Source: Geitlerinema sp. S16
GTDB taxonomy: Bacteria > Cyanobacteriota > Cyanobacteriia > Cyanobacteriales > Geitlerinemataceae
Reading direction: 5' to 3'
DNA length: 64,000 nucleotides
Assembly (NCBI GenBank): GCA_011390275.1
Contig: JAABST010000009.1
Span: forward strand, 1 to 64,000
Every line of letters begins with the position of its first letter. Within the stretch, counting starts at the first letter, position 1. The position numbers were made by a program, and so were the translations under genes. The notes under the pieces were generated by a model. That model worked only from the letters and a program-made list of their open reading frames with translations. It ran no database searches and was not told the DNA's origin. Positions 20,796 through 31,321 of this stretch are shown piece after piece.

Positions 20796-20885
20796 TTCCA
20801 AAGTCATGCGACCTAGAAGAGGTCTGGGCGAAGGGCTGCTTCGCTGGGGTTAACGTTCCGCAGGTACGAAGTATGGTCACCGACA

Positions 20886-20912
20886 AGCTGGGGGAATAAC
20901 CCCGGCTTTTTT
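20886..20912 (+). terminator. Intrinsic terminator downstream of sbtA
   Basis: AGCTGGGG-GAATAA-CCCCGGCT followed by a T-run (GGCTTTTTT). Confidence 0.8.
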
Positions 20913-21089
20913 GGTGCGATTAGTCCCGAACCTTCCTCGACGGCGCCATCTGCGATCGCTCTTTCCCCCATCAACGGGTAACATCCGCCACATTTCAGCG
21001 ATCGCCGAACCTTGTACCCTGCCAGAGGACACTCGATCGACTCAACTTCAAGCTTCACAACCTCACAACCTCCAAATCTCACAACCCCC

Positions 21090-21563
21090 ATGACCCCCGA
21101 AAGCAAACCGCCCTTTCCCCCCTTCACCGCCGAAACCGCCGCCCAAAAAGTCCGCGCTGCCGAAGACGGCTGGAACGGACGCAACCCCGAAAAAGTCGCC
21201 CTCGCCTACACCCCCGATAGCGTCTGGCGCAACCGCGCCGAGTTCGTCCACGGTCGCGACGAAATCATCGCCTTCCTCAAACGCAAATGGGCGAAAGAAC
21301 TCGACTATCGCTTGATTAAAGACGTGTGGGCATATACCGACAACCGGATCGCCGTGCGCTTCGCCTACGAATGGCGCGACGATTCCGGTCAGTGGTATCG
21401 CGCCTACGGTAATGAAAACTGGGAATTCGCCGCCAACGGCCTGATGCAGCGCCGCATCGCCAGCATCAACGACCTGCCGATCGCCGAAGCCGATCGCAAA
21501 TACCACTGGCCGCTCGGACGACGTCCTGACGATCACCCCGGCCTTGCGGAATTAGGGCTGTAA
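21090..21563 (+). CDS. DUF1348 / NTF2-like (SnoaL-fold) protein
   Basis: [70 protein letters not shown] at 21090. Confidence 0.88.
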   Translation: MTPESKPPFPPFTAETAAQKVRAAEDGWNGRNPEKVALAYTPDSVWRNRAEFVHGRDEIIAFLKRKWAKELDYRLIKDVWAYTDNRIAVRFAYEWRDDSGQWYRAYGNENWEFAANGLMQRRIASINDLPIAEADRKYHWPLGRRPDDHPGLAELGL

Positions 21564-21574
21564 AGCTTAATCGT

Positions 21575-23143
21575 TTAGAGAGTGTTCACGTAACTAATGA
21601 TGCGATCGATCACCGCCTCGATCGTCATTCCGTCCGTCACCAGTTCGATCGCATCATCGGCCTTAGACAACGGCGCGATTTCCCGCGTGCTGTCCTGATG
21701 ATCGCGCTCGATAATGTCCGCTTCGAGTTGAGCGAGATCGACCTCGTAACCTTGAGCTGACAAATCGCAAGCGCGACGGCGAGCGCGTTCGGCAGGCGTC
21801 GCCGTTAAAAAGATTTTGATCTCCGCCGACGGAAAAACGCAGGTTCCCATATCGCGACCCTCGGCCACCAGTCCACCTCGATCGCCAAACGCCTGCTGCT
21901 GCTTCATCAGAAATTCACGCACCGCTTTTTGAGCCGCAACCGTGGACACATTCGCGGTCACCTCCGGCGTCCGAATCGCCGTCGTAATCTCCGTGCCGTT
22001 CATCGTCACGACACAGCCGCCGTCGCTCTGGGGCTGCATATCTAGATCGCAGGCCGCGACCAACTCGGCGATCGCCGCTTCGTCATCCAGCGCGGTTCCC
22101 GTCTCCATCACCAGCCAGGTCACGGCGCGGTACATCGCCCCCGTATCGAGATAGAGAAAACCGAGACGATCGGCGATCGCGCGGGTGACGGTGGATTTTC
22201 CAGCGCCAGCGGGGCCGTCGATCGCGATGATGGGGGGGCGAGTTTGTAGCACGATGTTGTCAATAAGTCGGGTTGTGCCGAGGCGAGCGGCCAGGGCGAG
22301 TAATGCACGGCGATCGAGCTGCTCGATGGGTGCGAGCGAAACGGGATCAACCAGCTCGACATAGTCTAAGTCGAGTTCGGTCACGGTAGCACAGTGCGAT
22401 CGCACCGTATCGAGAATCGTCCTGCGATCGCGATCGCCCGCCGTCACCATAGCCGCTGCCTGCTGCAATGCTTGAAACAGTACCGTCGCTTGCTCACGTT
22501 TAGGCTGACTTAAATACTGATTTCGCGAACTATAGGCCAAACCCGACGCCTCCCGCACGATCGGACAGGGGCAAATCTCGACGGGAATATCGAGATCGCG
22601 TACCATCGCCTGCACAATTGCGAGCTGCTGCGCGTCTTTGCGGCCAAAGTAGGCGCGATCGGGCTGCACGATATTAAACAGCTTCGTCACGATCGTCGTC
22701 ACCCCGTCAAAATGCCCCGAACGCGATCGGCCACACATCACATTCGTCATCGACTCGGGCGGGATAACTCCGGTACGATCGTGATCGCTGCCCGCCCGCG
22801 CCGCCAGCCCCAGCGCTTGCGGAGTTGGCACAAAAATCGCATCAACCCCGAGGGTTTGACAGAGTTCGCGATCGGCCTCGAACGTTTGCGGATAGCGATC
22901 GAAATCTTCCGTCGGTGCGAATTGCAGCGGATTGACAAAAATACTGACCACGACGATCGCATTTTCTGCCCGCGCTCGCTCGATCAAACTGGCGTGACCC
23001 GCGTGCAGATTGCCCATCGTCGGAACCAAGCCGATCGATCCTGCCTGCTGGCGTCGCCAAGCACGAAGTGTCGTGGGGGTCTCCCAGATCAGGGGCAGAG
23101 GCTGCGAGGTCAGCATGGCGTTACAACATATAGGCGTTTGCAC
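21575..23143 (-). CDS. panC/cmk: Bifunctional pantoate--beta-alanine ligase / cytidylate kinase
   Basis: N-term VPTMGNLHAGHASLIERARAEN (PanC); C-term IAIDGPAGAGKSTVTRAIADRLGFLYLDTGAMYRAVTW (Cmk). Confidence 0.96.
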   Translation of the reverse strand: MQTPICCNAMLTSQPLPLIWETPTTLRAWRRQQAGSIGLVPTMGNLHAGHASLIERARAENAIVVVSIFVNPLQFAPTEDFDRYPQTFEADRELCQTLGVDAIFVPTPQALGLAARAGSDHDRTGVIPPESMTNVMCGRSRSGHFDGVTTIVTKLFNIVQPDRAYFGRKDAQQLAIVQAMVRDLDIPVEICPCPIVREASGLAYSSRNQYLSQPKREQATVLFQALQQAAAMVTAGDRDRRTILDTVRSHCATVTELDLDYVELVDPVSLAPIEQLDRRALLALAARLGTTRLIDNIVLQTRPPIIAIDGPAGAGKSTVTRAIADRLGFLYLDTGAMYRAVTWLVMETGTALDDEAAIAELVAACDLDMQPQSDGGCVVTMNGTEITTAIRTPEVTANVSTVAAQKAVREFLMKQQQAFGDRGGLVAEGRDMGTCVFPSAEIKIFLTATPAERARRRACDLSAQGYEVDLAQLEADIIERDHQDSTREIAPLSKADDAIELVTDGMTIEAVIDRIISYVNTL

Positions 23144-23590
23144 TATATATATGAAGACACGAAAGATGAAATAGAGCCACGAGACTCAGGCACGTCGCTC
23201 TATTCGCTTTGATCGCTTTAATCGCTTTGCTCAACGCTCTGATCAACAAAACGATAGAGACCTTGAAGGCAATATCTCTATCGTTTAAAAGATTCAGATG
23301 AGCAGCACAGAAAGAATCCAACTGCGACGACCCTGGACGGGCACTTGTGCGCGGGTTGATCGTGGTGGGCAGTGGCGCGACCTATCTAAAATAGTAGTTT
23401 AGGATTTTGCTGTATCGCTTACTAAGTAAGCATCTCGAAGATTCTCAATACACCTCTTTAGAAAAGTCGCGCCACTACGGGCTGATCGAAGAGTTTGAGT
23501 AGGGCATTGCCCACCATGACGGCAAAACCCGCTCAACTCAAGCGGTCGAAGAAACTAGAACGGTGCAAGGTCGTGGCGGAGTCGTTGCGT

Positions 23591-24250
23591 TTACTCGACG
23601 ATCGAGATCTCAACGTAGGCCACACCACTGGAAACCACACCGAGTTCTTCCGCCGCGCCACGCGACAGGTCGAGAATCCGATGTCCCGCGAACGGACCGC
23701 GATCGTTAATCCGGACATTGAGGCTACGACCGTTATTCACATTGGTGACGCGCACGATCGTATTGAAAGGCAGGCTCGGATGCGCGGCACTGATGCCGTA
23801 CTGATTGAAGATTTCGCCGTTAGCGGTGTAGTTCCCGTCGAAGCCTGGACCATACCAAGACGCTTCGCCCGCTTGATAGACAATTTCTTCCGAGGCGGGT
23901 TCGTTATCGCTGTTGTCGGAACGATCGACGTAGGCGAGGTTGCCGGTTCCGTCGAGTAGAAATTGGCTGGAATGCTGTAGAGGAGGTAGATCCGGAGATG
24001 ACTGTTGCAAAGCCGCCTGGGTGACGCGAGCCAAGAGCGGCGCTGTTTCAGCGCTCACTGCACTTTCTCGATTGTCGAGGCTCACTAGGGCTGGGCGATC
24101 CGTCGTGCTCTCGAATTCAGAACCGTTGTTGGATTCAACCGTACTTGCGGTGGCAATCTGCATCGGGACGGAGACGAAGACAGCGGCGATCGCGCCGCTC
24201 CAGAAATTTTCGTTCATGTAATGGGTAAGTGTTTCACTTACTAACCCCAA
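23591..24250 (-). CDS. rlpA: RlpA-like (double-psi beta-barrel) septal ring protein
   Basis: GEASWYGPGFDGNYTANGEIFNQYGISAAHPSLPFNTIVRVTNVNNGRSLNVRINDRGPF. Confidence 0.9.
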   Translation of the reverse strand: MGLVSETLTHYMNENFWSGAIAAVFVSVPMQIATASTVESNNGSEFESTTDRPALVSLDNRESAVSAETAPLLARVTQAALQQSSPDLPPLQHSSQFLLDGTGNLAYVDRSDNSDNEPASEEIVYQAGEASWYGPGFDGNYTANGEIFNQYGISAAHPSLPFNTIVRVTNVNNGRSLNVRINDRGPFAGHRILDLSRGAAEELGVVSSGVAYVEISIVE

Positions 24251-24796
24251 TTCGTATCCTTACGAGCGATATCGAAATCAGGGGGAGAGCCTAGATTGCT
24301 GAGTTGAGTTCGTGGGTGAACGAGTGGCGGATAAACCGCTTGCTTGCTCACGAATTAAACGTCTCAGAGCGCCTGAAATCCTTTAGTAACAAGGGATTTA
24401 AGGAATCTAAACCCATGCCGGGTTCATGTTGTTTGCTCGAAGCTGCAACAGAATAGCATGAAGTTTTATGGAGTTTTGCGGTCGAGTCTCTCCTGCGCCT
24501 GAATAAGACCATCCCTCCTTTGAACGGGTATCGCCTCGATCGACCGCCAAATCAGAGATCGAGAGCTTGCACAGCCGCGCATCTCAGTCTCCGGATTTTG
24601 TGATATTAGAAAAAGTGATGTATTCGATAGGTTTTAGCCGGTCATACGACTCGCCTCTCGGTATCGTCAGCATTTCGCGCTAAAATTCGGCCTGCATCCA
24701 GGGTTCTCTTGAACACGGTTTTTAGACCCCTAAAACAGACTGAAGACAAACCCAAATATCAAACCCAAATATCGAACCGAGGAGGTCGAATTTTCT

Positions 24797-25834
24797 ATGG
24801 ACTATCGTGAAGCTGGTGTGGATATTGCGGCGGGGCGTGCGTTCGTCGATCGCATTCGCGACCTTGTCCAGGGAACCTATCGACCTGGGGTTTTAGGTGG
24901 ATTGGGTAGCTTTGGCGGTTGTTTTGAGTTGCCGACGGGATACACGCAGCCCGTTTTAGTGTCGGGTACGGATGGCGTTGGGACGAAGCTCAAGCTGGCG
25001 CAACAGCTCAATCAGCACAACACCGTCGGTATCGACCTTGTGGCGATGTGCGCCAATGATGTTCTGACTTCAGGGGCAGAGCCGCTGTATTTCCTTGATT
25101 ATTTAGCCACGGGTAAGCTCGATTCGGATTGCCTCGAAGCGGTGGTGCGCGGTGTGGCGGATGGGTGTAAGCAGGCCGGTTGCGCCTTGCTTGGGGGCGA
25201 GACGGCGGAAATGCCGGGATTTTATCCGCCGGGTGAGTACGACATGGCGGGCTTTTGTGTCGGTATTGCGGAAAAGAGTGCGCTACTGGATGGATCGAAG
25301 CTGGCGATCGGGGATGTGGCGATCGGCTTGGCCAGTACCGGCGTGCATAGCAACGGGTTTAGCTTAGTGCGATCGATCATCGATCGCGGCGGCTACAGCC
25401 TCAGTGATACCCCGGATGTACTCGGCGGCATCACCCTCGGCGAAGCGTTGATTGCCCCCACACAAATTTACGTAGAAGCCGTCAAGGCGATCGAAACTGC
25501 CGCGATCGATGTTCATGCAATGGCACACATCACCGGCGGCGGCCTACCGGAAAACCTGCCGCGCTGCTTAGGCGAAGGCCAAGCCGTGCAGGTTGACCCC
25601 GCAAGCTGGACGCCTCCCGCTATTTTTCGCTGGATTTCTGAGGCGGGCGATGTCGCACCGGCGGATATGTTCGACACGTTCAATATGGGTCTCGGCTTTA
25701 TTGTCTTCGTCGCGCCCGATCGCGTTGATGCAACCCTGACGGCACTTCAGGCCACCTCGATCGCAGCATGGCGCATCGGCGAAACGATCGCCGGTTCCGG
25801 CGAGGTGCAAGGCATTCCGCTCGTGGAGCGTTAA
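24797..25834 (+). CDS. purM: Phosphoribosylformylglycinamidine cyclo-ligase
   Basis: [20 protein letters not shown]...[13 protein letters not shown]...[13 protein letters not shown]. Confidence 0.97.
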   Translation: MDYREAGVDIAAGRAFVDRIRDLVQGTYRPGVLGGLGSFGGCFELPTGYTQPVLVSGTDGVGTKLKLAQQLNQHNTVGIDLVAMCANDVLTSGAEPLYFLDYLATGKLDSDCLEAVVRGVADGCKQAGCALLGGETAEMPGFYPPGEYDMAGFCVGIAEKSALLDGSKLAIGDVAIGLASTGVHSNGFSLVRSIIDRGGYSLSDTPDVLGGITLGEALIAPTQIYVEAVKAIETAAIDVHAMAHITGGGLPENLPRCLGEGQAVQVDPASWTPPAIFRWISEAGDVAPADMFDTFNMGLGFIVFVAPDRVDATLTALQATSIAAWRIGETIAGSGEVQGIPLVER

Positions 25835-25904
25835 GTTAGCGTTAAGCCAGCATTAAATCAAGATTCGCGCCACGTCGATCCTTGCTCCTTGAGTATTGCC
25901 AATC

Positions 25905-26465
25905 ATGCAAATTCGCGAGCGCTACGTCCTCGTTGTCGATTTAGAAGCGACCTGTTGCGACGATCGCAGCATTGCCCGTCGGCAGATGGAAATCATCGAA
26001 ATCGGTGCGGTCATGCTGGACTTGCGCGATCGGCGGGTGATCTCCGAATTTCAGCGCTTTGTTCACCCCATACGCCATCCCCAGCTCACGCCCTACTGCC
26101 ATCAGCTCACCACCATCACCCAAGCGGAGGTGGATGTCGCGCCGACCTTTCCGCTCGTTCTTCAGGAAATGCTGACCTGGCTCGCGACCCAACCCCAACC
26201 CTTTCGGTTCGCCTCCTGGGGCGCATACGACAAACACCAGTTCAAACAAGACTGCGCGTTTCATCGCGTTGCCTACCCCTTTTTAGGGGAACATCTCAAC
26301 CTCAAAAAGGTCTTCGCCGCCACGATCGATCCGCATCAAACCTGGCCGCTGACCCTTGCCCTCAAACACGTTGGCCTACCCCTCCAAGGAACCCATCATC
26401 GCGGTATCGACGACGCTCGCAACATTGCCGCGATCGCGCTCAAGCTGATCGAAACGTTGGCGTAG
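25905..26465 (+). CDS. DEDDh 3'-5' exonuclease (KapD/ERI-1-like)
   Basis: MQIRERYVLVVDLEATCCDD...MEIIEIGAVMLD...GIDDARNIAAIALKLI. Confidence 0.88.
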   Translation: MQIRERYVLVVDLEATCCDDRSIARRQMEIIEIGAVMLDLRDRRVISEFQRFVHPIRHPQLTPYCHQLTTITQAEVDVAPTFPLVLQEMLTWLATQPQPFRFASWGAYDKHQFKQDCAFHRVAYPFLGEHLNLKKVFAATIDPHQTWPLTLALKHVGLPLQGTHHRGIDDARNIAAIALKLIETLA

Positions 26466-26803
26466 CCGTTACCCAAGGTCAGTAGAAATACTCGAAGGTT
26501 TCAGATCACACGCACACTAACTTTACAAAAAAAATACAAATATCTGGAGAAATCGGGGAGCTACTTTACCAACTCTTCAACGTCGAGACCAGAGAAGAAG
26601 AATAGTATAGAGGGTAGGTAGTGGTTTAATCTTCTGGCGCAACTAGGTCGGTCAACTGGTCAACTCCTTTGGTCATCGCGTTGATGTCTGCTCTGCTTAA
26701 AAGATGTCTCATCTTTTCCTCACAGATCGCTCCAACGTGGTTCATCGAACACCACATCAAACACTATCTAGTCATCCATCCTAAATCCTTCGCCCGTCGT
26801 CCC

Positions 26804-27424
26804 ATGAAAAAACAACTCCTAACCGCCTTCACCTCTGTTTCGCTCCTCATCGCCGGTGCGATCGCCGTTCCCGCCACCGCCGCCATTTTTGGTTCGGGTG
26901 ATGATAAAGCCAGTATTGACGCCAACTCACAACTCAGTGATCTCTATGATGACTTTGGCGGCGATAGTGGATCGGCTGACATTACCGTTGATGACATGCA
27001 AGGCATGATGATGATGATGTTGTCGATGGAAGTGGGTATTTCTCCCCTCGACCTTTTGCAAGATCCGTCGAGTGTTGATTATTTGAATGATAAAGGTGAT
27101 GCCGTGAAGTCCGGCAGTGAAGAACTTCCCCACGGTTTCGGCGTGATTACCAAAGACGGCTGTACGGCAGACGTGGGCTGTGCGATCGGTGCAGCGGGCG
27201 TCAAGGTTACCCTGGTCTGCATGGCGCAAGTTCCGGCTAAGGGCGGCGATTTGAGTGACGCGGAAGATATCGCGAACTGCATGAAGGAGGTCGATTACGA
27301 TCGATACATGGCCGCTTCGGCCTGTACCTATGGCACGTGTCCTGGATTTGCCTCGATCGGCCAAGACGACCTCTACGCCTGCAATACAGAAACGGGTAGC
27401 GATGTTATGGCATTGTTCAACTAA
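26804..27424 (+). CDS. Secreted Cys-rich hypothetical protein
   Basis: Signal peptide MKKQLLTAFTSVSLLIAGAIAVPATAA; seven Cys in the mature part; Met-rich QGMMMMMLSMEVG. Confidence 0.65.
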   Translation: MKKQLLTAFTSVSLLIAGAIAVPATAAIFGSGDDKASIDANSQLSDLYDDFGGDSGSADITVDDMQGMMMMMLSMEVGISPLDLLQDPSSVDYLNDKGDAVKSGSEELPHGFGVITKDGCTADVGCAIGAAGVKVTLVCMAQVPAKGGDLSDAEDIANCMKEVDYDRYMAASACTYGTCPGFASIGQDDLYACNTETGSDVMALFN

Positions 27425-27463
27425 GGTTGATCGGAGTCTGACGTAATACGGGCTAAATGACAA

Positions 27464-27506
27464 AGAAAGAGGCGATCTGTTGTTTGTAGATAGATCGCCT
27501 CTTTCT
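27464..27506 (+). terminator. Intrinsic terminator-like hairpin, 15-bp perfect stem
   Basis: AGAAAGAGGCGATCT-(13 nt)-AGATCGCCTCTTTCT, 40 bp after the stop at 27424. Confidence 0.75.
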
Positions 27507-27719
27507 GTTGGATACATCGCGAACAATGCGAGGATGAGTCATGCTTCTCAGCAATTCTCAATCTGGCCTTTTCTGGGCTTTGTAGCGTTCCACATTATCA
27601 ACTGTCGAACGAGAGAATGGGCATTACGAAGGATCTTATTGATCGAGATTCTCAATAAAGTCGCTGAAATTTCCATATTGAGAACTGCTGCATGCTTCTA
27701 TTCGGTATGCCTAAAGTTT

Positions 27720-28142
27720 ATGAGTGTCTACGACGAATTTCCGCCTGAATTTTGGCAAGGGATCGAACAGTTTAATCATGGTCAATTTTATGATTGCCAC
27801 GATACCCTTGAGGCGATCTGGCTGGAATGTTACGGCACAGAGAAAAAGTTTTATCAGGGCATCTTACAAATTGCCGTCGCTTGCTATCACCTAAGTAATC
27901 TCAACTGGCGAGGCTGTGCTATTTTGCTCGGTGAGGGCATGAGCCGATTGGGTCAATATCCCGCAGATTATGCCGGTATCGATGTTGACGCGCTGATCGA
28001 TCGCAGTCAAGAGATGCTATTGATCGTCCAGCAGGCGGGAGAATCCGGGGTCAATCAAGTTGCCCGAGAATATGGCTTGATCGGCGAATCCGTTACGGCA
28101 TCAGACGTTGAGCGATCGTTACCGCACATTAAGCGTGTGTAG
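27720..28142 (+). CDS. DUF309 family protein
   Basis: FWQGIEQFNHGQFYDCHDTLEAIWLECYGTEKKFYQGILQIAVACYHL; ATG at 27720 favoured over the ORF-track start. Confidence 0.88.
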   Translation: MSVYDEFPPEFWQGIEQFNHGQFYDCHDTLEAIWLECYGTEKKFYQGILQIAVACYHLSNLNWRGCAILLGEGMSRLGQYPADYAGIDVDALIDRSQEMLLIVQQAGESGVNQVAREYGLIGESVTASDVERSLPHIKRV

Positions 28143-28282
28143 ATCTAGACAGGTGTCACATTGTGGCGTGAGATGTATAGACATCTTGATACGATGTGAT
28201 GTAGTCACGTTACATATTGTTAGCCGATCGCCAGTGTGAGCTCAGACGTCAATTTCTCGCCTCGATCGTGGAGGTCTCTTCG

Positions 28283-28744
28283 ATGAACGTCATCTCAAAG
28301 TTTGCCAAGGCTCGCCTATTGCTCGCCCTCGCTCTGCCCCTAGCGACCATCGGCGCTATTGTGCCGACCTTACCGACCTACTCTCAAGTTGGCGCAAGAA
28401 CCCCGCTCACCGTCCGCGCCGATGTCCAAGAAGCCGATGCACGTACCGGCATTGTCACCGCACGCGGCAATGTTCAGATTGACTATCCCGCCCGCAACGT
28501 AACGGGAACCTCCGACCAAGCCCAATATTTCAGCAATGAACGTCGCCTTGTGCTGACGGGCAATGTTTTTGTTTTACAAGACGGCAACAGTATTCGCGGC
28601 GAAGTGGTTGTCTATCTGATTGATGAAGGCCGATTTGTTGCCGAACCGTTGCCCAATCGTCAAGTTGAATCGATCTATCTCGTCCCTACGGATGCTGAGC
28701 AACCGATTCCACCCGCACCGAGACCGCCTGCCCTCAATCCCTAA
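28283..28744 (+). CDS. lptA: LptA/OstA-like periplasmic LPS transport protein
   Basis: VQEADARTGIVTARGNVQIDYPARNVTGTSDQAQYFSNERRLVLTGNVFVLQDGNSIRGEVV; signal peptide; upstream of lptB. Confidence 0.85.
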   Translation: MNVISKFAKARLLLALALPLATIGAIVPTLPTYSQVGARTPLTVRADVQEADARTGIVTARGNVQIDYPARNVTGTSDQAQYFSNERRLVLTGNVFVLQDGNSIRGEVVVYLIDEGRFVAEPLPNRQVESIYLVPTDAEQPIPPAPRPPALNP

Positions 28745-28785
28745 TATCTGTTTTATCCGATCGTCCGCGATGGTGAGCTTGCTCG

Positions 28786-29514
28786 ATGAAAATCGTTCTT
28801 GAAAACGTCCAGAAATCCTACAGTCAGCGCACCGTCGTCAACCGCGTCAATATGGCAATCTCACAGGGTGAGGTTGTTGGTCTGCTGGGGCCTAATGGTG
28901 CGGGAAAAACGACCACGTTTGGAGTGGTGACCGGTTTGATCGCTCCCGATCGCGGCAAAGTTTTGCTCGATGGTCAGGACATTAGCCACAAGCCAATGCA
29001 TGAGCGATCGCACCTCGGGATCGGCTACCTTTCCCAGGAGCCGAGCATTTTTCGGAATCTGTCTGTGCGGGACAATCTGATGCTGGTGTTTGAACAAACG
29101 GGCGTGCCTAGCCGCGATCGAACCCAGCGACTCGAACGCCTACTGCGAGAATTTCGGCTGGAAACGGTCGCCTCAAGTTTTGGGCGTCAAATTTCTGGGG
29201 GAGAACGTCGTCGTACCGAAATCGCCCGATCACTGGCCTCTGGACACGGTGAGCCTTATTTTCTGCTACTCGATGAACCGTTTGCGGGCGTTGATCCGAT
29301 CGCGATCGCCGACCTACAACAGTCGATCGCCGACCTACGCCGTCGCAATATCGGCATTCTCATCACCGATCACAACGTACGCGAAACGCTCGAAATCGTC
29401 GATCGTGCCTACATCATGCGCGAGGGTGAAATTTTTGCGTCTGGCAGTCCCGACGAGCTTTATGCCAATCCTCTTGTTCGCAAGTACTATCTTGGGGCAA
29501 GATTTCAGCGTTGA
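28786..29514 (+). CDS. lptB: LPS export ABC transporter ATP-binding protein
   Basis: GLLGPNGAGKTTTFGVVTGLIAPDRGKVLLDGQDI, ISGGERRRTEIARSLAS, LLLDEPFAGVDPIAI. Confidence 0.95.
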   Translation: MKIVLENVQKSYSQRTVVNRVNMAISQGEVVGLLGPNGAGKTTTFGVVTGLIAPDRGKVLLDGQDISHKPMHERSHLGIGYLSQEPSIFRNLSVRDNLMLVFEQTGVPSRDRTQRLERLLREFRLETVASSFGRQISGGERRRTEIARSLASGHGEPYFLLLDEPFAGVDPIAIADLQQSIADLRRRNIGILITDHNVRETLEIVDRAYIMREGEIFASGSPDELYANPLVRKYYLGARFQR

Positions 29515-29802
29515 GACACCTGGCCAATTCGTTCATTTTTTGGAGAAACTCTGAGCTAACCCGAGTTGATTAATTCAGATTTATTATTGGTGATAATGGG
29601 TCTGTATTTATATTGTTTTTTAGAGGCTTAGAACAGCTATAAAATCTAGCGTATCTTAGCAAAAATAATTTGATTGTATCTTGTCGTGAATTTGCAATTA
29701 TTTTTGAATTTTGCCGAATTAAGTTGATCATTTAAATAAAGGTAAAGTGATCCCAATACCAGAAATAGCAATGCTAGGATTAAGCTAAAATTCTTTCTTT
29801 AT

Positions 29803-30336
29803 ATGATGATGCTTCGCCATAAGTCTTTCCGTGCCGCGACCCTAGCGCTATTCCTGAGCCTCACGCTTGTCTTGACGGGATGCGCTACGGCAAAGGCTCC
29901 CACCCCGCAAAGCGCCACATCTTCGACGATTTCAACCCCCAGTGAAATCCAGAAAACAGACGCCGTCTCCGATGCAGCCCTACCGGGGAGCGCCTTTAAT
30001 ACCTTTTTCCCCGAAGCTCAAGATGGTTTGGAGCGAGTCTATACTCAAGAAAAAGATGGCTTCGCGGAAGCAAAACTCAAACAAGACGGAACGGAGGTCG
30101 CGAAATTAGCCATTACCGACACGATTAGCACACCGGCGGCGGCTCAAAAGTTTGCAAATGCAACCGAGATTACTGCGGGATATCCTTCGATGTCGATCGG
30201 TAGCAAGCAAACGGCAATTTTGGTCAACGGGCGATTTCAGGTCAAGGTTATTTCTGTTGCAGATAGTTTTACGGCAGACGATCGCAGTGCATGGCTACAA
30301 AAATTCGATCTCAATGGCCTGTCAGGACTACGTTAA
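29803..30336 (+). CDS. Predicted lipoprotein of unknown function
   Basis: Signal with lipobox LVLTGC; 177 aa. Confidence 0.7.
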   Translation: MMMLRHKSFRAATLALFLSLTLVLTGCATAKAPTPQSATSSTISTPSEIQKTDAVSDAALPGSAFNTFFPEAQDGLERVYTQEKDGFAEAKLKQDGTEVAKLAITDTISTPAAAQKFANATEITAGYPSMSIGSKQTAILVNGRFQVKVISVADSFTADDRSAWLQKFDLNGLSGLR

Positions 30337-30613
30337 ATTGGCTTACAGATCTTGGGTTTGGATTCGGTTAAAAGCTGTTTTTTAGGTTTGCTTAATTTGA
30401 GTTTGATATGGACTGGAGGCGCACTGGACACGATGTTTTTATCAGGCAAGTCAAGAAATTGATCATTCTAATATCGGTTTACTATGGCTGAAATTAAAGT
30501 ATCCCCCGTGGCGAAACATTGAATTTTTGGTTGGAATTAGACAGAATATGACTAGGCGGAGCCTGCGCCTATTTTCTGGCTTCTGCTTCAGTCAATGACT
30601 TGAAGGTTGCTGC

Positions 30614-31255
30614 ATGATTCGCGATCCATTACCGTCCAAAGCTTCAGGCCGCGATCGCCGTCAACACCGCCGCACCCAGCTCGCGATCATTCCTTCCTTT
30701 TCGCTCACATCATTGGTCACGACCTCGATCGCGACCATTGCGACGCTCTTGCTCTCGATACGCCCGAGCCAAAGCGCCGAATACCTAACCCTGACCTATG
30801 GAAGCTTGGCTCGCACCGTGGCAATTCGTCACCTTGTGCAGCTTTGTGATACCGGCACGCTGCCAGATGAGGCGCATGAGCTAAGCGCAACACTGGCGAT
30901 GCTCTCTGTGGACACGGATGAAATGTGCCGCACACTGACGGAATCCGTCGCGATCGATCTGGTCGAGTTCGATCGCGCTCTGCGTTCGCAAATCGGCGAG
31001 GACTTGCTCTTTGTTATGGGTCAAGTGGTTCACAATCGGCCTCGCGTTGCGACGATCGTATCCCTGCGTGGCGCTCTGCTGGCCGCCGGTGAAGATGGAG
31101 CGATCAATGCGCTCGAAGTCCTAGAGCGCTACCCTACTCCAGAGGTTTTGATCGATCTTGAACGTCTATTTAGCGACGATTGGATTGAGGATGGCTTCGC
31201 GGATTTCTCTCGTGATTTTGCCTGGGACGGTTGGAACGATCGGGACTCCCCATAG
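30614..31255 (+). CDS. DUF1400 (alpha/beta-hydrolase-associated) family protein
   Basis: YLTLTYGSLARTVAIRHLVQLCDTGTLPDEAHELSATL...TIVSLRGALLAAGEDGAINALEVLERYPTPEVLIDL. Confidence 0.7.
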   Translation: MIRDPLPSKASGRDRRQHRRTQLAIIPSFSLTSLVTTSIATIATLLLSIRPSQSAEYLTLTYGSLARTVAIRHLVQLCDTGTLPDEAHELSATLAMLSVDTDEMCRTLTESVAIDLVEFDRALRSQIGEDLLFVMGQVVHNRPRVATIVSLRGALLAAGEDGAINALEVLERYPTPEVLIDLERLFSDDWIEDGFADFSRDFAWDGWNDRDSP

Positions 31256-31321
31256 ATTCATCGGTCGGCCTGATTTGTGTGCTAGTTTTCTAATTTACGG
31301 CGCGACTTTCGCGAGCAGATT

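Noticed and set aside
20813-21184. 123-aa minus-strand ORF after sbtA
   Set aside because: Overlaps the sbtA terminator and the start of the DUF1348 gene; better explained as non-coding 3' sequence.
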